A stretch of 64,000 nucleotides of DNA, from assembly GCA_022414725.1 (NCBI GenBank), contig CM039462.1, positions 52,940,601-53,004,600 on the forward strand, written 5' to 3'. Shown piece after piece: positions 30,717 to 40,502 of the stretch. Source of the DNA: Microglena sp. YARC. Its lineage: Eukaryota > Chlorophyta > Chlorophyceae > Chlamydomonadales > Chlamydomonadaceae. Under the pieces are notes generated by a model. The model made no database searches and was not told the DNA's origin. It was given only the letters and a program-made list of their open reading frames with translations. The stretch's first letter is position 1, and each line of letters starts with the position of its first letter. A program made the translations under genes and the position numbers.

Positions 30717-32840
30717 AAAGCTGGCGCTAACCATGTCATGGTCAATGTCCGCGAATTCCGAGCGGATTTACCGGCGTCTAACGTCACTGCCGATGAACGG
30801 GCAAAATTGCTGACGAAATTACTGCCGTCCGACGGGCCTTTACCTGGTCCCCCGGTGGCAAGCATGGATTTCGAAAATTGGATCCGCGACAACATCCTTG
30901 ACCACGACGATAAGACGCTCATCTCGGCCAGCGACCTGCGCGCTCTCCTATGGAAGTATTGCAAGGTCTTCAACAATTTGCCTATGGGGACTCCTACCCA
31001 TCGAGTTATACCTCACGTCATCAAAACGCAAGACAATGCTTACGCGCCATATCGCAGAAATCGTCGCATGAGTCCAGCCGAGACCTTACTATGTGAGGAA
31101 TACGTCTCCGACCTGTTGCAGCAAGGATTCATCGCCCCAAGCTCGTCCCCGTACGGTGCGCCGATAATGATCATAGCGAAACCGGGTGGAACGGGATACC
31201 GAGTTGTTTGCGATTGGCGAGCACTCAACAACATCACGATTAAAAATAGGTATCCCCTTCCCCGTATTGACGAAACCATTGATCGTCTAGGTGGAGCTAC
31301 TTTGCTCAGTTCCCTAGACCTCACGTCGGGTTATTACCAAATACGAATTTCGGACGAGGACGCGCCGAAGACTGCGTTCACTACCCCGATGGGTCAGTTC
31401 GAATTTAAAGTCCTTGGGATGGGTTTGGCGAACGCGCCGGCCACATTCCAAGCGGTCATGAACCAAATATTTGCGCCATACTTGCACAAGTTCGTCGTGG
31501 TCTACTTAGACGATATCTTGGTTTACGGACGCACTCCGGCTGAGCACTTGGCCAACTTGGCCACGGTTCTCCTGGTCCTCCAGGACAACGAATTCTACGC
31601 GAAACTCTCCAAATGTTCCTTCAATAAAACAGAGGTTAAATTCCTGGGTCATTACATTGGACGCGACGGAATTAAAGTTGATCCGAGAAAGGTTAGCACA
31701 GTCCGTGACTGGCCTACTCCGAAAACGGCGAAAGACATCGGCTCATTCCTCGGTTTGTGCAATTATTTTCGCAAATTTATCCAAGGCTATTCGTCTCTCG
31801 CTGCCCCTCTTCAAACCCTGTCTAACATCAAGGGTGAACTAGGCACCTTGTTCAAACAAGAACATCTCGTCTCATTCGAAGGCCTCAAAGCAGCTTTGCT
31901 ATCTGCTCCAGTCCTCGCGCTGCCGGATTTCAGCAAACCTTTCGAAGTCATTACCGACGCATCTTTGCTTGGTACGGGCGCGGTGCTCTTACAAGATAAA
32001 CACCCAATCGCCTTCGCCAGCAAGAAGTATATCCCAGCGGAGCTGAATTATACAACGACGGAACAGGAGATGCTAGCGATCGTCCATGCGTTAACCGAGT
32101 GGCGATGCTACCTCGAAGGTTCCCACATGACATTGGTCACTAACCACAATCCGCTCACGTATTTTGACACCAAGGCGGTCCTTTCACGACGCATGGTCCG
32201 ATGGCAGGAGGACCTGGCGCCCTTTAGCTATACTTGGGAGTATCGCGCGGGTCGCAATAATATGGCAGACCCGGTCAGTCGCAATCCCAACCTCTCTGCC
32301 CCCGCCAACGTCGCGGTTGCGCACCAGCTGTTAGTCTTCTCTCTCTTGGTCAGCGAATGCCGGCCTCGATCGAAAAAACAACGCCCTATTGCAGTCGGTG
32401 CCGCGGTCGTGGATATCCTTCCTCGCCCACCGACTGTCCTCCCCGTACCTTCGGTTCCGGTCAAGGAAACGCGACGACGCAGTCAGCATACGCCCGCTGC
32501 GTCGACTCCCTCCTCTTCGTCCATCATGGATCGAATTTTGGCTGGATACAAGCAGGACTCGAACTTCACGCCGGGCTGCAAGCGCCTCCGCGATAAGTTT
32601 TCCAGAAACGGTTACTGGTTCAAGAAGAACAAGTACGGACGCGAGTTTTTGTGTGTCCCCCTCGACGCAGCCCTTCGCCTGGATATTATCAGCGAAGCTC
32701 ACGACCCTATTTACATGGGCCATTGCGGTCGCACCAAGACATTGGAGCTGGTCACCCGCACTTTTACTTGGGCCAAAGTCACGGCAGATGTTACTGCCTT
32801 CGTCCAACAATGCCATAAGTGCCAAACGAACAAGCCCTGA
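30717..32840 (+). pseudogene. Gypsy reverse transcriptase, RNase H and integrase N-terminus
   Basis: About 700 codons open. RT: YRRNRRMSPAE, PYGAPIMIIAKPGG, RYPLPRIDETIDRLGGA, FSSLDLTSGYYQI-type block, then VVYLDDILVYG (YLDD at 31503-31514). RNase H: EVITDASLLGTGAVL and TTEQEMLAIVHAL are standard, but the third catalytic position reads VTNHNPL (Asn codon 32142-32144) where TDHxPL is usual. Integrase H-H-C-C finger: HDPIYMGHCG...CHKCQTNKP. TGA 32838-32840 then interrupts in frame; CGA to TGA is the likely change. Confidence 0.93.
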
Positions 32841-34121
32841 AACGCAAAGCCTAACGGTGCCATGGTTCCCGTGGAAATTCCTGAGAAATTCTGGGAGTGT
32901 GTCTCCACGGACCTCATCACGGCGCTTCCGCCAATGTCTTCTGGCCATGATGCCATCGCGGTATTCGTCGACAAACTGTCAAAGATGGTTCATGTCGAAC
33001 CTTGTCATACTACAATAAACGCAGAGGAATTCGCTTCCCTATACCTGAATCGTGTCATCCGCTATCATGGTATCCCAAAGAAACTCCTCAGTGATCGCGA
33101 TGCGCGATTCACAGGGCATTTCGGCGTGGCTCTCCATCGATTAGTGGGCACGCGACAAGCGTTTTCGACTGCGTTTCATCCTCAAACTGACGGTCAGACG
33201 GAACGCATGAACCGAGTCATCGAGGACATGATTCGCCACTACGTGGGGCCGTACCACGACGATTGGGATAAGTCCTTGGCGCTGGTGGAATTTGCAATCA
33301 ACAATTCCTACCAAGAGTCCATTCAAAACACCCCATTTCGGGCGTACCTTGGTTACGACCCTACGACGCCGCTAAAGGCTGAGGTCGAATCGAAATGTCC
33401 GGCTGCCAACAATTGGTGGGCCGATCACATTGAACGACAAGATCAATGCAAGGCATGCATGCAAGCCGCTCAAGATCGGCAGAAAGCCCATTACGATAAG
33501 CGACGAACGGAGGTTTTCTTCACCCTTGGTGATAAAGTTCTCTTGTCCACCCGCAATATGAAGTTCAAAGCAACGGGTAAACTAAAATTTACGCCTCGTT
33601 TTGTTGGCCCCTATACGATTACGGAATGCATTGGTCCACGCGACGAGGTCACCGGAGTCGTCCGGCAAGTCACGGCGTGCCGCTTGGCTTTGCCCAAGAT
33701 GATGCGTATCCACCCCGTGTTTCACGTGGGTTTGATCAAGCATTGGCGCTCCGATGGCGTTGTCCATGTTGGACAACCGCTTGAGTTCGACTCCGACGGC
33801 GCTCCAATTTGGAATATCCAATGCATCATGCGCGAGAAATCGCGTGTCATAGGCACATCCAGCAAACGACGTCTCGAATACTTGGTCCGATGGCAAGACT
33901 TCGGTATTGAGCAAGACACTTGGGAACTCGCCAAGGCGGTCAAGAAAAGTGCCCCTCACATCGTCGATGCATGGAAATCACGTGTTACGCCCGTTATGTC
34001 CCGACGTACGTCGAAAAAACGGGCCCATCACCAACCCATCGCACTCGACGCATACGACTCGGCGGTCAGATTGCTTTATTCGTTAAGCTATCTTTCCCGG
34101 AGTACTCAAAAGGGATGTTAA
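32841..34121 (+). pseudogene. Gypsy integrase core and chromodomain
   Basis: In phase with the frame before TGA 32838. DDE triad: VSTDLITALP (D), LLSDRDARFTG (D) and DGQTERMNRVIED (E). Then the helical C-terminal part (HYDKRRTEVFFTLGDKVLLS) and the GPY/F-like segment (FTPRFVGPYTITE). A chromodomain lies near 33810-33960 (IMREKSR, RRLEYLVRWQDFGIEQDTWE). The chromodomain targets insertion through histone marks in chromoviruses. The frame ends at TAA 34119-34121. Confidence 0.94.
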
Positions 34122-34254
34122 ATGGTTCTCTCCGAAACCAACTTGATTCATCAAGTATATTTTGAGCACGGCACATACGACTACGACTGGTATTCACATC
34201 CCACCTTTCTTACGATCAGATGCGGGGTCCGCATCTCTTCTGGAGGGGGGGGAG
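34122..34254 (+). promoter_or_regulatory. Gypsy 3' UTR and polypurine tract
   Basis: Short untranslated region ending GGAGGGGGGGGAG directly before the 3' LTR; this polypurine tract primes plus-strand DNA synthesis. Confidence 0.9.
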
Positions 34255-34600
34255 TGTAACGGTACAGAACCCTTCACGGGTACTCTGGCCTTCCAGCAAG
34301 GCATACGGGTACACCTTACCCGTAAGCCACGTGACGAACGCACATGATACAGTACCATACCCATGTACTGCCTCATCTCTCACAACACACACGTTGCGTA
34401 CATAGACACGAGCTACTCGGAACGAACCCTTCTACTCCTTCCACGAAGACGTTCTTCCCGAGCAACTCCACATCCCCTACTTAGGTAACACCCTACTGTT
34501 CTGCTAGCTTACGCATATCGACTACACATAAACATACTTCACGTAGACTGTTCCACTAGATTAACCCCCCAGGCTGCTAAGTGCATCCTGAGCTGTTACA
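34255..34600 (+). mobile_element. Gypsy 3' LTR (346 bp)
   Basis: Matches 6627-6972 with about four differences. Followed by TSD TTACC (34601-34605). Confidence 0.95.
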
Positions 34601-35239
34601 TTACCCTTTTGATGACCTCGCTTATCCTGTTGTTGCGGGCGCTGATCCATCTCCTCCGATTCGTCCTGTTCCCAACAGGATTTCCATCTGGAAGAACAAC
34701 AAAGCATTCAAGATGCTCCTTGACACACTGTCAGATCCAATTCAAGAGGCTATCCCGACTCAAACTGACATGGCCACAAGAGCATTCAGGTACCTGGATG
34801 CCACGTACTCTGAGAACACTGGCAATCTGGAGATGGCATCCGTCACAAACCTCTATGCACTCAACATGAGCACTACTGAATCCCTGCAGATGTACCTCTC
34901 CAGAGCTGCTGACCTATCTATACTCCCAACTTCCCCAGATCCAAGGAGAGAGCAACACATCCATGGCCACATACCTGAACATCATTGTTAGGGGACTCAA
35001 CTCCCGGCCTGAATATGATGGTTTCCAAAACTCCTTCCATTGAAGGCCCTGATTTTGCGACCCTCCAAAGAAAGATTACCCACTGGTGCTTGGTCAAGAA
35101 CATTGACACCGCCCCATCCCCTGAGGAAGCTGAGATGGCTGCCGCAGCATACAGAAGATACTCTCCAACCTACAAGTTGACCTCTGGACCAAGACCACCA
35201 AGGCAAACAAGGCAACTCAACATGCAGATGACCTGCTAG
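34601..35239 (+). pseudogene. NAG-1 gag, remainder up to the stop in the zinc knuckle
   Basis: Continues the frame left at 6626 (DGY then PFDDLAYP). Gag core: NRISIWKNNKAFKMLLDTLS, PIQEAIPTQTDMATRAFRYL and STTESLQMYLSRAADLS match NAG-2 and NAG-3 Gag. Two frameshifts lie near 34950-35050 (the segment TYLNIIVRGLNSRPEYDGF is in another frame). The last frame ends MQMTC at TAG 35237-35239, between the first and second Cys of the zinc knuckle (see findings). Confidence 0.85.
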
Positions 35240-36110
35240 AACTGTGGAGGTCATGGACACAGATCAAGGGGATGTTCCAGCTCTGACACAGAACTGGCTC
35301 ACAAACTACCCGACTCTGATGATGCGGACAACGGATCCAAGTCCCCACCTAAGGAGAGAGCCAGTGATGACAAGAGATCTGGCAGAAAGTCTAAATCTCC
35401 AAGACGGTACAGAGGCTACACAAGTACCCGTCCCAAGAGAGACCACAGCAGAGGACGCCATGCTCATGTTGCTGATGGGGACTACTCCACCTCCAACTCT
35501 AACATCCAGAGTGAGGAAGATGAGCACAACTTCCTAGCCCTGACAGTGCCGGAGGACACCCCACAACCAACAAGATTTGCTGCTTCCACTAGAGGCAAGT
35601 CTGTATCATTTTCCCTGCGACCTGACTCCTTAGCTGACAATGCTTTCTTTGGGGATATGACTGGTGATGATGCTTGCATTATAGAAGACAAAATGCCACC
35701 CCTTGCCTCAGACTTAGATGACAGTGATGATGATGACCCTTTCCAATCAGCCCTGCAGAAAGAATGGGTCATAGACATTGCAGCCCACTTATATGCCACA
35801 AGTAACCCCTCCAACCTGCATGACATTCAGGATCTTCACCGGCCCGTTAGGCTACAGCTGGCAGACCAGGGAGCTCCACGTGTCATCTGCCACCAAATAG
35901 GAAAGGCCCGCATCAGGGGCCATGACAGAGCACTTATCACTCTTAATGATGTACTCCTTGCACCCTGCAAAATAGCCAACATCATTGGCATCCATGGAGC
36001 TACCAACCTATACCCAGATCTCCAAGTACACCTCTCCAAGACTGATGCCACCCTCTCCATACCATACCCAGCAAGTCTGGCACTAAGCTACTCCTCTCAT
36101 GCCCCAAAAG
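35240..36110 (+). pseudogene. NAG-1 knuckle, Ser/Arg-rich linker and protease-like domain
   Basis: Directly after TAG 35237 the same frame stays open for 290 codons to the junction. It contains NCGGHGHRSRGC (knuckle), a Lys/Ser/Arg-rich basic region, EEDEHNFLALTVPEDTPQPT, an acidic stretch, and a Copia-type protease fold: KEWVIDIAAHLYATSNPSNL, LQLADQGAP, GKARIRGH, LNDVLLAPCKIANIIG. The D-S/T-G of proteases is D-I-A here. No in-frame ATG occurs in the first ~100 codons. Cut off at 36110, where NAG-2's LTR begins. Confidence 0.8.
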
Positions 36111-36334
36111 TTTCAACCATTGATGTTTTTACACAGTGGGGACTAAAGAGAAGATAGATAACAGACGCAACGAGTGCGATCATATAGAAGATGGAAGTGT
36201 ACTGCAAGATCCAGCAGCCACGTGCAGGCCACAGCTAGCCTGCGGCCTGGCGGCAATCAACTCGGGACCTGGAAGGACCAAGTACCGGTATGCATTATGC
36301 CGACTCAGCGACCGACGTATGTCGGATAATAACA
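36111..36334 (-). mobile_element. NAG-2 3' LTR
   Basis: On the minus strand starts TGTTATTATCCGACATACGTC and ends ...GTTGAAA. Directly abuts truncated NAG-1 at 36110. Confidence 0.85.
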
Positions 36335-37050
36335 TCCCCCCCAATTCAAGGTATTCTTGAAATCAAGAATTCCTGGAATTAACTGAGGGGCATAAGAAAT
36401 GATAAGGAGATGTAAACTATAATCTTGGGATAGTGCAAGTAAATGACTTGAGGATAATAAATTATTCAGGTCATAACTATGTGTGGCATGGTGCACTAGA
36501 GAGGTCTCAAAGTCAATGTACAGTTCAATCTGATAGCTTTGATTAAGCTGCTGAGAGGCTGCAGGCCAGAGTGCAAGGAAGCTGCACAGGGATTTAAAGG
36601 AAGCTACGTACATAGAGGCTGCATGCTAGGTTGCATGGAGGCTGCAGGGAAGCTATAAGGAAACTGCAGAGAGGCTGCAGGCTAAGTTGCAGGAAAGCTG
36701 CAGGGGAGCTAAGGGGTATTCTGCAGAGAGACTTAAAGGGGAAGCTGCAGGGAAGCTAGACTCAAAGTCGGTGACAAAAGGGGTCATACGAGAAACTTAA
36801 GGAGTCTAAGTTGCAAACAGGATGTCGGTACTAGGGCCCCCCATGATTTGAGAGTGAGGTCTTCAGACTGAAAACGAAAATCAGAGAGAAGACATTGAGT
36901 TCACTGGCTGTTCTTAAGAGAAAAAACTTTGGTCAGGGAAAATATAATTTTAATGCTGGGGAATTAATACTGGGGTATATAAGAAAAAATATTCCTAGAG
37001 TGTTCATTGCCAATTCAGTTAAAAGAAAACAAGGAACTAGGGGCACATCA
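36335..37050 (-). other. NAG-2 3' untranslated region
   Basis: No coding. Holds the polypurine tract next to the LTR and irregular repeats of GAGGCTGCAGG/AAGCTGCAGG at 36540-36760. Confidence 0.7.
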
Positions 37051-37908
37051 CTAAGTGCCATCTGCTGAGTATCCATCTAGGTCCAGTTGCTGTCTGAGAG
37101 TGGCTAGGAGAGTTGTGAAAGATCTCTTGGACATCTTTGGGGTGTCCAGCATGTTCATGAAAAGGAAGTCCATGGGGTTCCAATGCATGCTTAGGTTGTT
37201 AACACAGATTACTCTCCCCCCAGGGTACACACAGCTGATGGGGTCCATGAGCAGTTTGGGCCAGGCTGTCAGGGCTAGTGCATGTGCTTGGACTAGAGCT
37301 GCTTGTAGACAGATGCCCCATTGGATGGTGGGCCTGTCAGTGTTGGAGACTGTGGGATAGGAGTAGACCATGTACTGCAGTATGCTGATGTGCTTGAGGA
37401 GAGGACCACAGACTGATGATGGACTGGTGTGCATGACTATGCTAGGGAATTTGTGTTTTTCAGACACCAGTAGGCTGGGGAATTTGGGTTCAAAGTTACT
37501 GAGAATCCGGGGAAGAGGGAGCCTTGGCCTGATGGTGAAGGCTCTGGATGATGGGGAGTTGCTGAGATTGGTCAGCATGGACCCAAGTCTTGTCATGGGC
37601 ATGCCAGAGTTGTTGAGGAAGTGGACTAGGGTCAGGTTCATGTAAACCTGGGAAAGGGGGTCCTGGGGGGACAGTGAGGTGGCTAAGGGAACGCACTTGT
37701 CAAAAGGTTTTGGTGGGGAGAGTTCTGATTGTGTGCAGGATCCTTTCCCATCTATGGGGCTGTGGGTATCTTTATAGCATCTTCTGGCCTGGTCCAGGAG
37801 GAGCTCCATCTCTGACCTGGCTTCTTCTGGGGTCAGTTTATGGAGTTCATCAAAGGGGACAGTGGGGAGCTGCTGAACATATGGTGCTGTGCTGATGTCA
37901 TCTGGCAT
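37051..37908 (-). CDS. NAG-2 C-terminal domain, unknown function (intact)
   Basis: 285 codons, the best preserved example of this domain. Begins in MPDDISTAPYVQQLP, with a conserved Leu-rich helix (LTPEEARSEMELLLDQARR). The core is VHFLNNSGMPMTRLGSML, SVCGPLLKH, PTIQWGICLQAALVQAHAL, PISCVYPGGRVICVNNLSMH and NPMDFLFMNMLDTPKMSKRSF, ending LDLDGYSADGT. The same blocks occur in NAG-3 (41700-42580) and weakly in NAG-4. I recognise no family. The position (after the protease-like domain, before the 3' LTR) is where integrase or RT would be in a complete element. Confidence 0.75.
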   Translation of the reverse strand: MPDDISTAPYVQQLPTVPFDELHKLTPEEARSEMELLLDQARRCYKDTHSPIDGKGSCTQSELSPPKPFDKCVPLATSLSPQDPLSQVYMNLTLVHFLNNSGMPMTRLGSMLTNLSNSPSSRAFTIRPRLPLPRILSNFEPKFPSLLVSEKHKFPSIVMHTSPSSVCGPLLKHISILQYMVYSYPTVSNTDRPTIQWGICLQAALVQAHALALTAWPKLLMDPISCVYPGGRVICVNNLSMHWNPMDFLFMNMLDTPKMSKRSFTTLLATLRQQLDLDGYSADGT

Positions 37909-38411
37909 GGAGGAAATGGAGCAGGGATCTTCTATGAGGTGTGGTTGTTGTCGTGATGAAAATTACCCCCCCACGATCTGTCATGAGCAGGGATGGGAGA
38001 CAGACAGGCATCATATTAGGTAGTTCTTCATCATCACTGACACGTACCAGGGCTGGAGGTTCTTCAGAATCATCACTGCGGCCAGGTTGAATTGGTCATG
38101 CTAGGGTAGGGAGATGGTGGCAGAGAAGTCATCACTGTAGGTCAAGGCAGAGTGTGTGACCATCATGATGTGGACTGATGAAGGGGAGGAGAGGGAGTGG
38201 AGTGGAGGGGAGGGGATTGGAGGGGAGGGGAGGGGAGGGGAGGGAAGGGAAGAGGAGGAGAGGGAGTGAGAATGGGAAGGGATCTTCGGAGATCTAGTGA
38301 AGGAGAGGCCATGCCTCTTGGTACGGATGAGGAGCTTCTTGATTCCCAATGGGCTGGGAATAGAGATGGGATGGTGGCAGCAAACCTGGTCATGTTGACT
38401 TGGAGGTTGGG
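37909..38411 (-). pseudogene. NAG-2 linker between protease-like and C-terminal domains
   Basis: Decayed coding sequence with frameshifts, aligned in parts with NAG-3 41400-41760 (DDxELPN, PSLL, then D-x-G-G). A pure GA-rich stretch (AGGGGAGGGGAGG) lies at 38178-38265. No open frame spans it. Confidence 0.6.
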
Positions 38412-38894
38412 TTAGAGCTTGTGGGCTGCATTGGTGCTAATGATGTTGGCTGTGGTCCTGGGTGGAGCTAGCAACACATCATTAAGGATGATCAGAGATC
38501 CTCCATGGCCTCTGATGTGTGCTTTTCCCTTCTGATGGCAGAGGAGAGATGCTCCTCCTAGGTCAGCCAGCTGCAGGCTAATAGGCTGTGTGAGATCCTG
38601 AACATCATGCAAATTGGAGGGGTTACTTGTGGCGTGGGAGTGGGCTGCATTGTCTAAAAGCCATTCTGTCTGGAGGGCTGTTTGGAAAGGATCACTGTCA
38701 TCATCACTGTCACCATCACTGTAACTTGAGTCTCCTACTAGTTCTGGTAGGTCATCCTCTATCAGGCAGGCATTGTCATCACTCATATGACCAAGGAAAG
38801 CATTGTCATCTGAAGGGACATGTGGGTGGGACAGTTGTTTGGACTTGCCTCTTGGTGAATTTGCATACTTCATGGGTTGAGCACCATCAATCAT
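38412..38894 (-). pseudogene. NAG-2 protease-like domain (upstream part split off by NAG-3)
   Basis: Minus-strand frame with GAQPMKYANSPRGKSKQ, an acidic Ser/Asp stretch, then EWLLDNAAHSHATSNPSNL, ISLQLADLGGA, GKAHIRGHGGS, LNDVLLAPPRTTANIIS. The spacing W-x-x-D...N...LAD-x-G...G-K-G/A...L-x-D-V-L-x-x-P...N-x-I-S is that of Copia aspartic proteases, but the catalytic D-S-G is D-N-A. The open frame as read extends about 30 codons into the NAG-3 LTR; that extension is not real. Confidence 0.8.
38890..38894. other. Target site duplication ATCAT (left), NAG-3
   Basis: ATCAT precedes the LTR at 38895 and follows the LTR at 43530 (43531-43535). Confidence 0.93.
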
Positions 38895-39114
38895 TGTTAT
38901 TGTCCGTTGCGTCGGACACTGAGTTGGCATAGTGCACGCGTGGTCCTGGTGCTCCGGGACCCGGGTTGCCTGCCGCCAGGCCATAGGCTAGCTATGGCCT
39001 GCACGTGTCTTCAGAATCTTCCTGGAGACTTCCTATTCTATATAGCCGCACGAGTTGCGATGTTAAGCGGTCTGCTCTTCAGACTTCACTGTGTAACGAC
39101 TCTATCGATTGAAA
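38895..39114 (+). mobile_element. NAG-3 5' LTR
   Basis: Starts TGTTATTGTCCG, with stem GTCCG/CGGAC around TTGCGT, contains TATTCTATATAGC (possible TATA), ends ATCGATTGAAA. Followed by GGTTATCAGCCCG, which partly resembles the initiator-tRNA-Met primer site used by many Copia elements (TGGTATCAGAGC). Confidence 0.92.
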
Positions 39115-39720
39115 GGTTATCAGCCCGACCGCTGCCCGCAGACAACGCCCCTGCGCCCGTGCCAAGTGGATCTTCAGCCCTGCACAAGGTGACAGTTTTC
39201 CCTCTGACTTGCTCGACGGCTTGAGTACTGCTTTTGGCCCTGGATTGCCTACGTTTTCACGTGAGGAATCTAACCTGCGCTGCCTCGCCTACTGCCCACA
39301 CAACAGCTGTTGTCTCTACTTTCCGTCATTGACGCCCCGTAGACGCAGACCAGAAGTCTCAGTAGATCTACGACGTGAGTTGTACACTCATCAGATCACA
39401 CACAGCGTTGCGCAATCCTCTGAGATTGCTTGTGCCACGGAGATTCAGCCCTGCACACCCTCGTACCCCCCCCCCCCCTCCCCTCCCACCCTCTCATTCC
39501 GTCACCCCTTACCCCCTCTCCCTGACACTGTAACCACCATTTCAGACCTACAGGACCCATTTGGTTCCCCCTTTGTTGTCAACACTCCCTCACCACTACC
39601 TCCGAACTGCACACCCAAGACTGAAGCCCGACAAGCTTCACACCCGGATTACCCACAGGCCGGTTTATTAACCGGGTGAGAAGTCCAAGACCCCAAGGCC
39701 CCAGCGCCGCGACAGACATC
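39115..39720 (+). other. NAG-3 5' leader
   Basis: Possible primer site at its start, then a mostly untranslated leader. 39480-39680 is Pro/Ser/Thr-rich when translated and contains LQDPFGSPF, matching NAG-1, so an N-terminal extension is possible. A stop separates it from the Gag ATG at 39721. Confidence 0.6.
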
Positions 39721-40502
39721 ATGGCAACACCAGCCAAGCCCCCTGCACTCATCTGCGACGGCACACCTACTATTCCCTGGCACAAGTTTGGACCCTTCCT
39801 CCTTCGTCACCTCAGATCCCACCCTAGATGCATCTCCGTCGCCATCGACGCGGCGAAGAACCTACCCCCCGACGGTGAGCTAGCCGCAGCTGATGGATAC
39901 CCATTGGAGGACTCTCATTACCCGAATTTGGAACATGCTAATGCAACTATTGCAGCTCGTGCTGTTCCCCATCCAATCAAAATGGTAAAGAATGCTGTCG
40001 CCTTTAATGAGATCCTCAAGCAGTGTTCACAACCAATCCAGCAGGCCATAATTGCAATGACGTCGCTGCCAAAGCCTACAGGTTCCTCAAGCTCACGTAT
40101 GGAGAACGGAACTCTGACCTGGAAACAGGTGCTGTGCGATCCATGTACAACCTCAGCATGACTACTACTAAACCACTGCAGGTTTACCTCTCTCGAAGCT
40201 ATGAGCTGTATACCTTGCTTCCCCAAGTCAATGGAGTCAGCAACACCTCCACCCCTGCTTTTCTAAGCATCATTGTCTAGGGACTCACACCTCGCCCAGA
40301 GTACAATGGTTTCAGGTCCTCCTTCCACAACTCTGTCTGCCCTGACTTTGCCTCATTCCAGACACAGATCATTAGGTACCAGGTCTCCAACCAGATATCT
40401 GACTCCACCATCTCTCCCGAAGAAAATGAGCACATGGCAGCTGCTCCCTTCCAGGGACGACCAAGGAAGGATCGTGTCCCATCAACCCAGATGACCTGCT
40501 GA
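39721..40502 (+). pseudogene. NAG-3 gag, up to the stop in the zinc knuckle
   Basis: ATG 39721 (MATPAKPPALIC). Gag core: PWHKFGPFLLRHLRSHPRC, PHPIKMVKNAVAFNEILKQC; a shift near 40057 to AAKAYRFLKLTYGERNSDLE and MTTTKPLQVYLSRSYELY; TAG near 40278 in IIV-stop-GLTPRPEY; then FASFQTQIIRYQVSNQIS. The frame ends QMTC at TGA 40500-40502, exactly where NAG-1 has TAG. Structural protein; this copy is broken. Confidence 0.85.

Larger units (their letters stand above)
6627..34600 (+). mobile_element. Gypsy (Ty3) chromovirus, nested with LINE, Copia and CACTA
   Basis: An LTR retrotransposon bounded by 346-bp LTRs and TSD TTACC. Order: LTR, primer site, leader, gag (12997), knuckle-like region, protease (30154), reverse transcriptase, RNase H, integrase, chromodomain, purine tract, LTR. 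The RT-before-integrase order and the C-terminal chromodomain mark it as Ty3/Gypsy chromovirus. Without its three inserts it would be about 9.8 kb. It carries in-frame stops at 20844, 22460, 30714 and 32838, a frameshift near 21810, and an altered RNase H residue, so it looks dead. Confidence 0.92.

Noticed and set aside
38412..38984. 190-codon minus-strand frame as one protein
   Set aside because: The N-terminal ~30 codons are NAG-3 LTR sequence; only 38412-38894 belongs to NAG-2.
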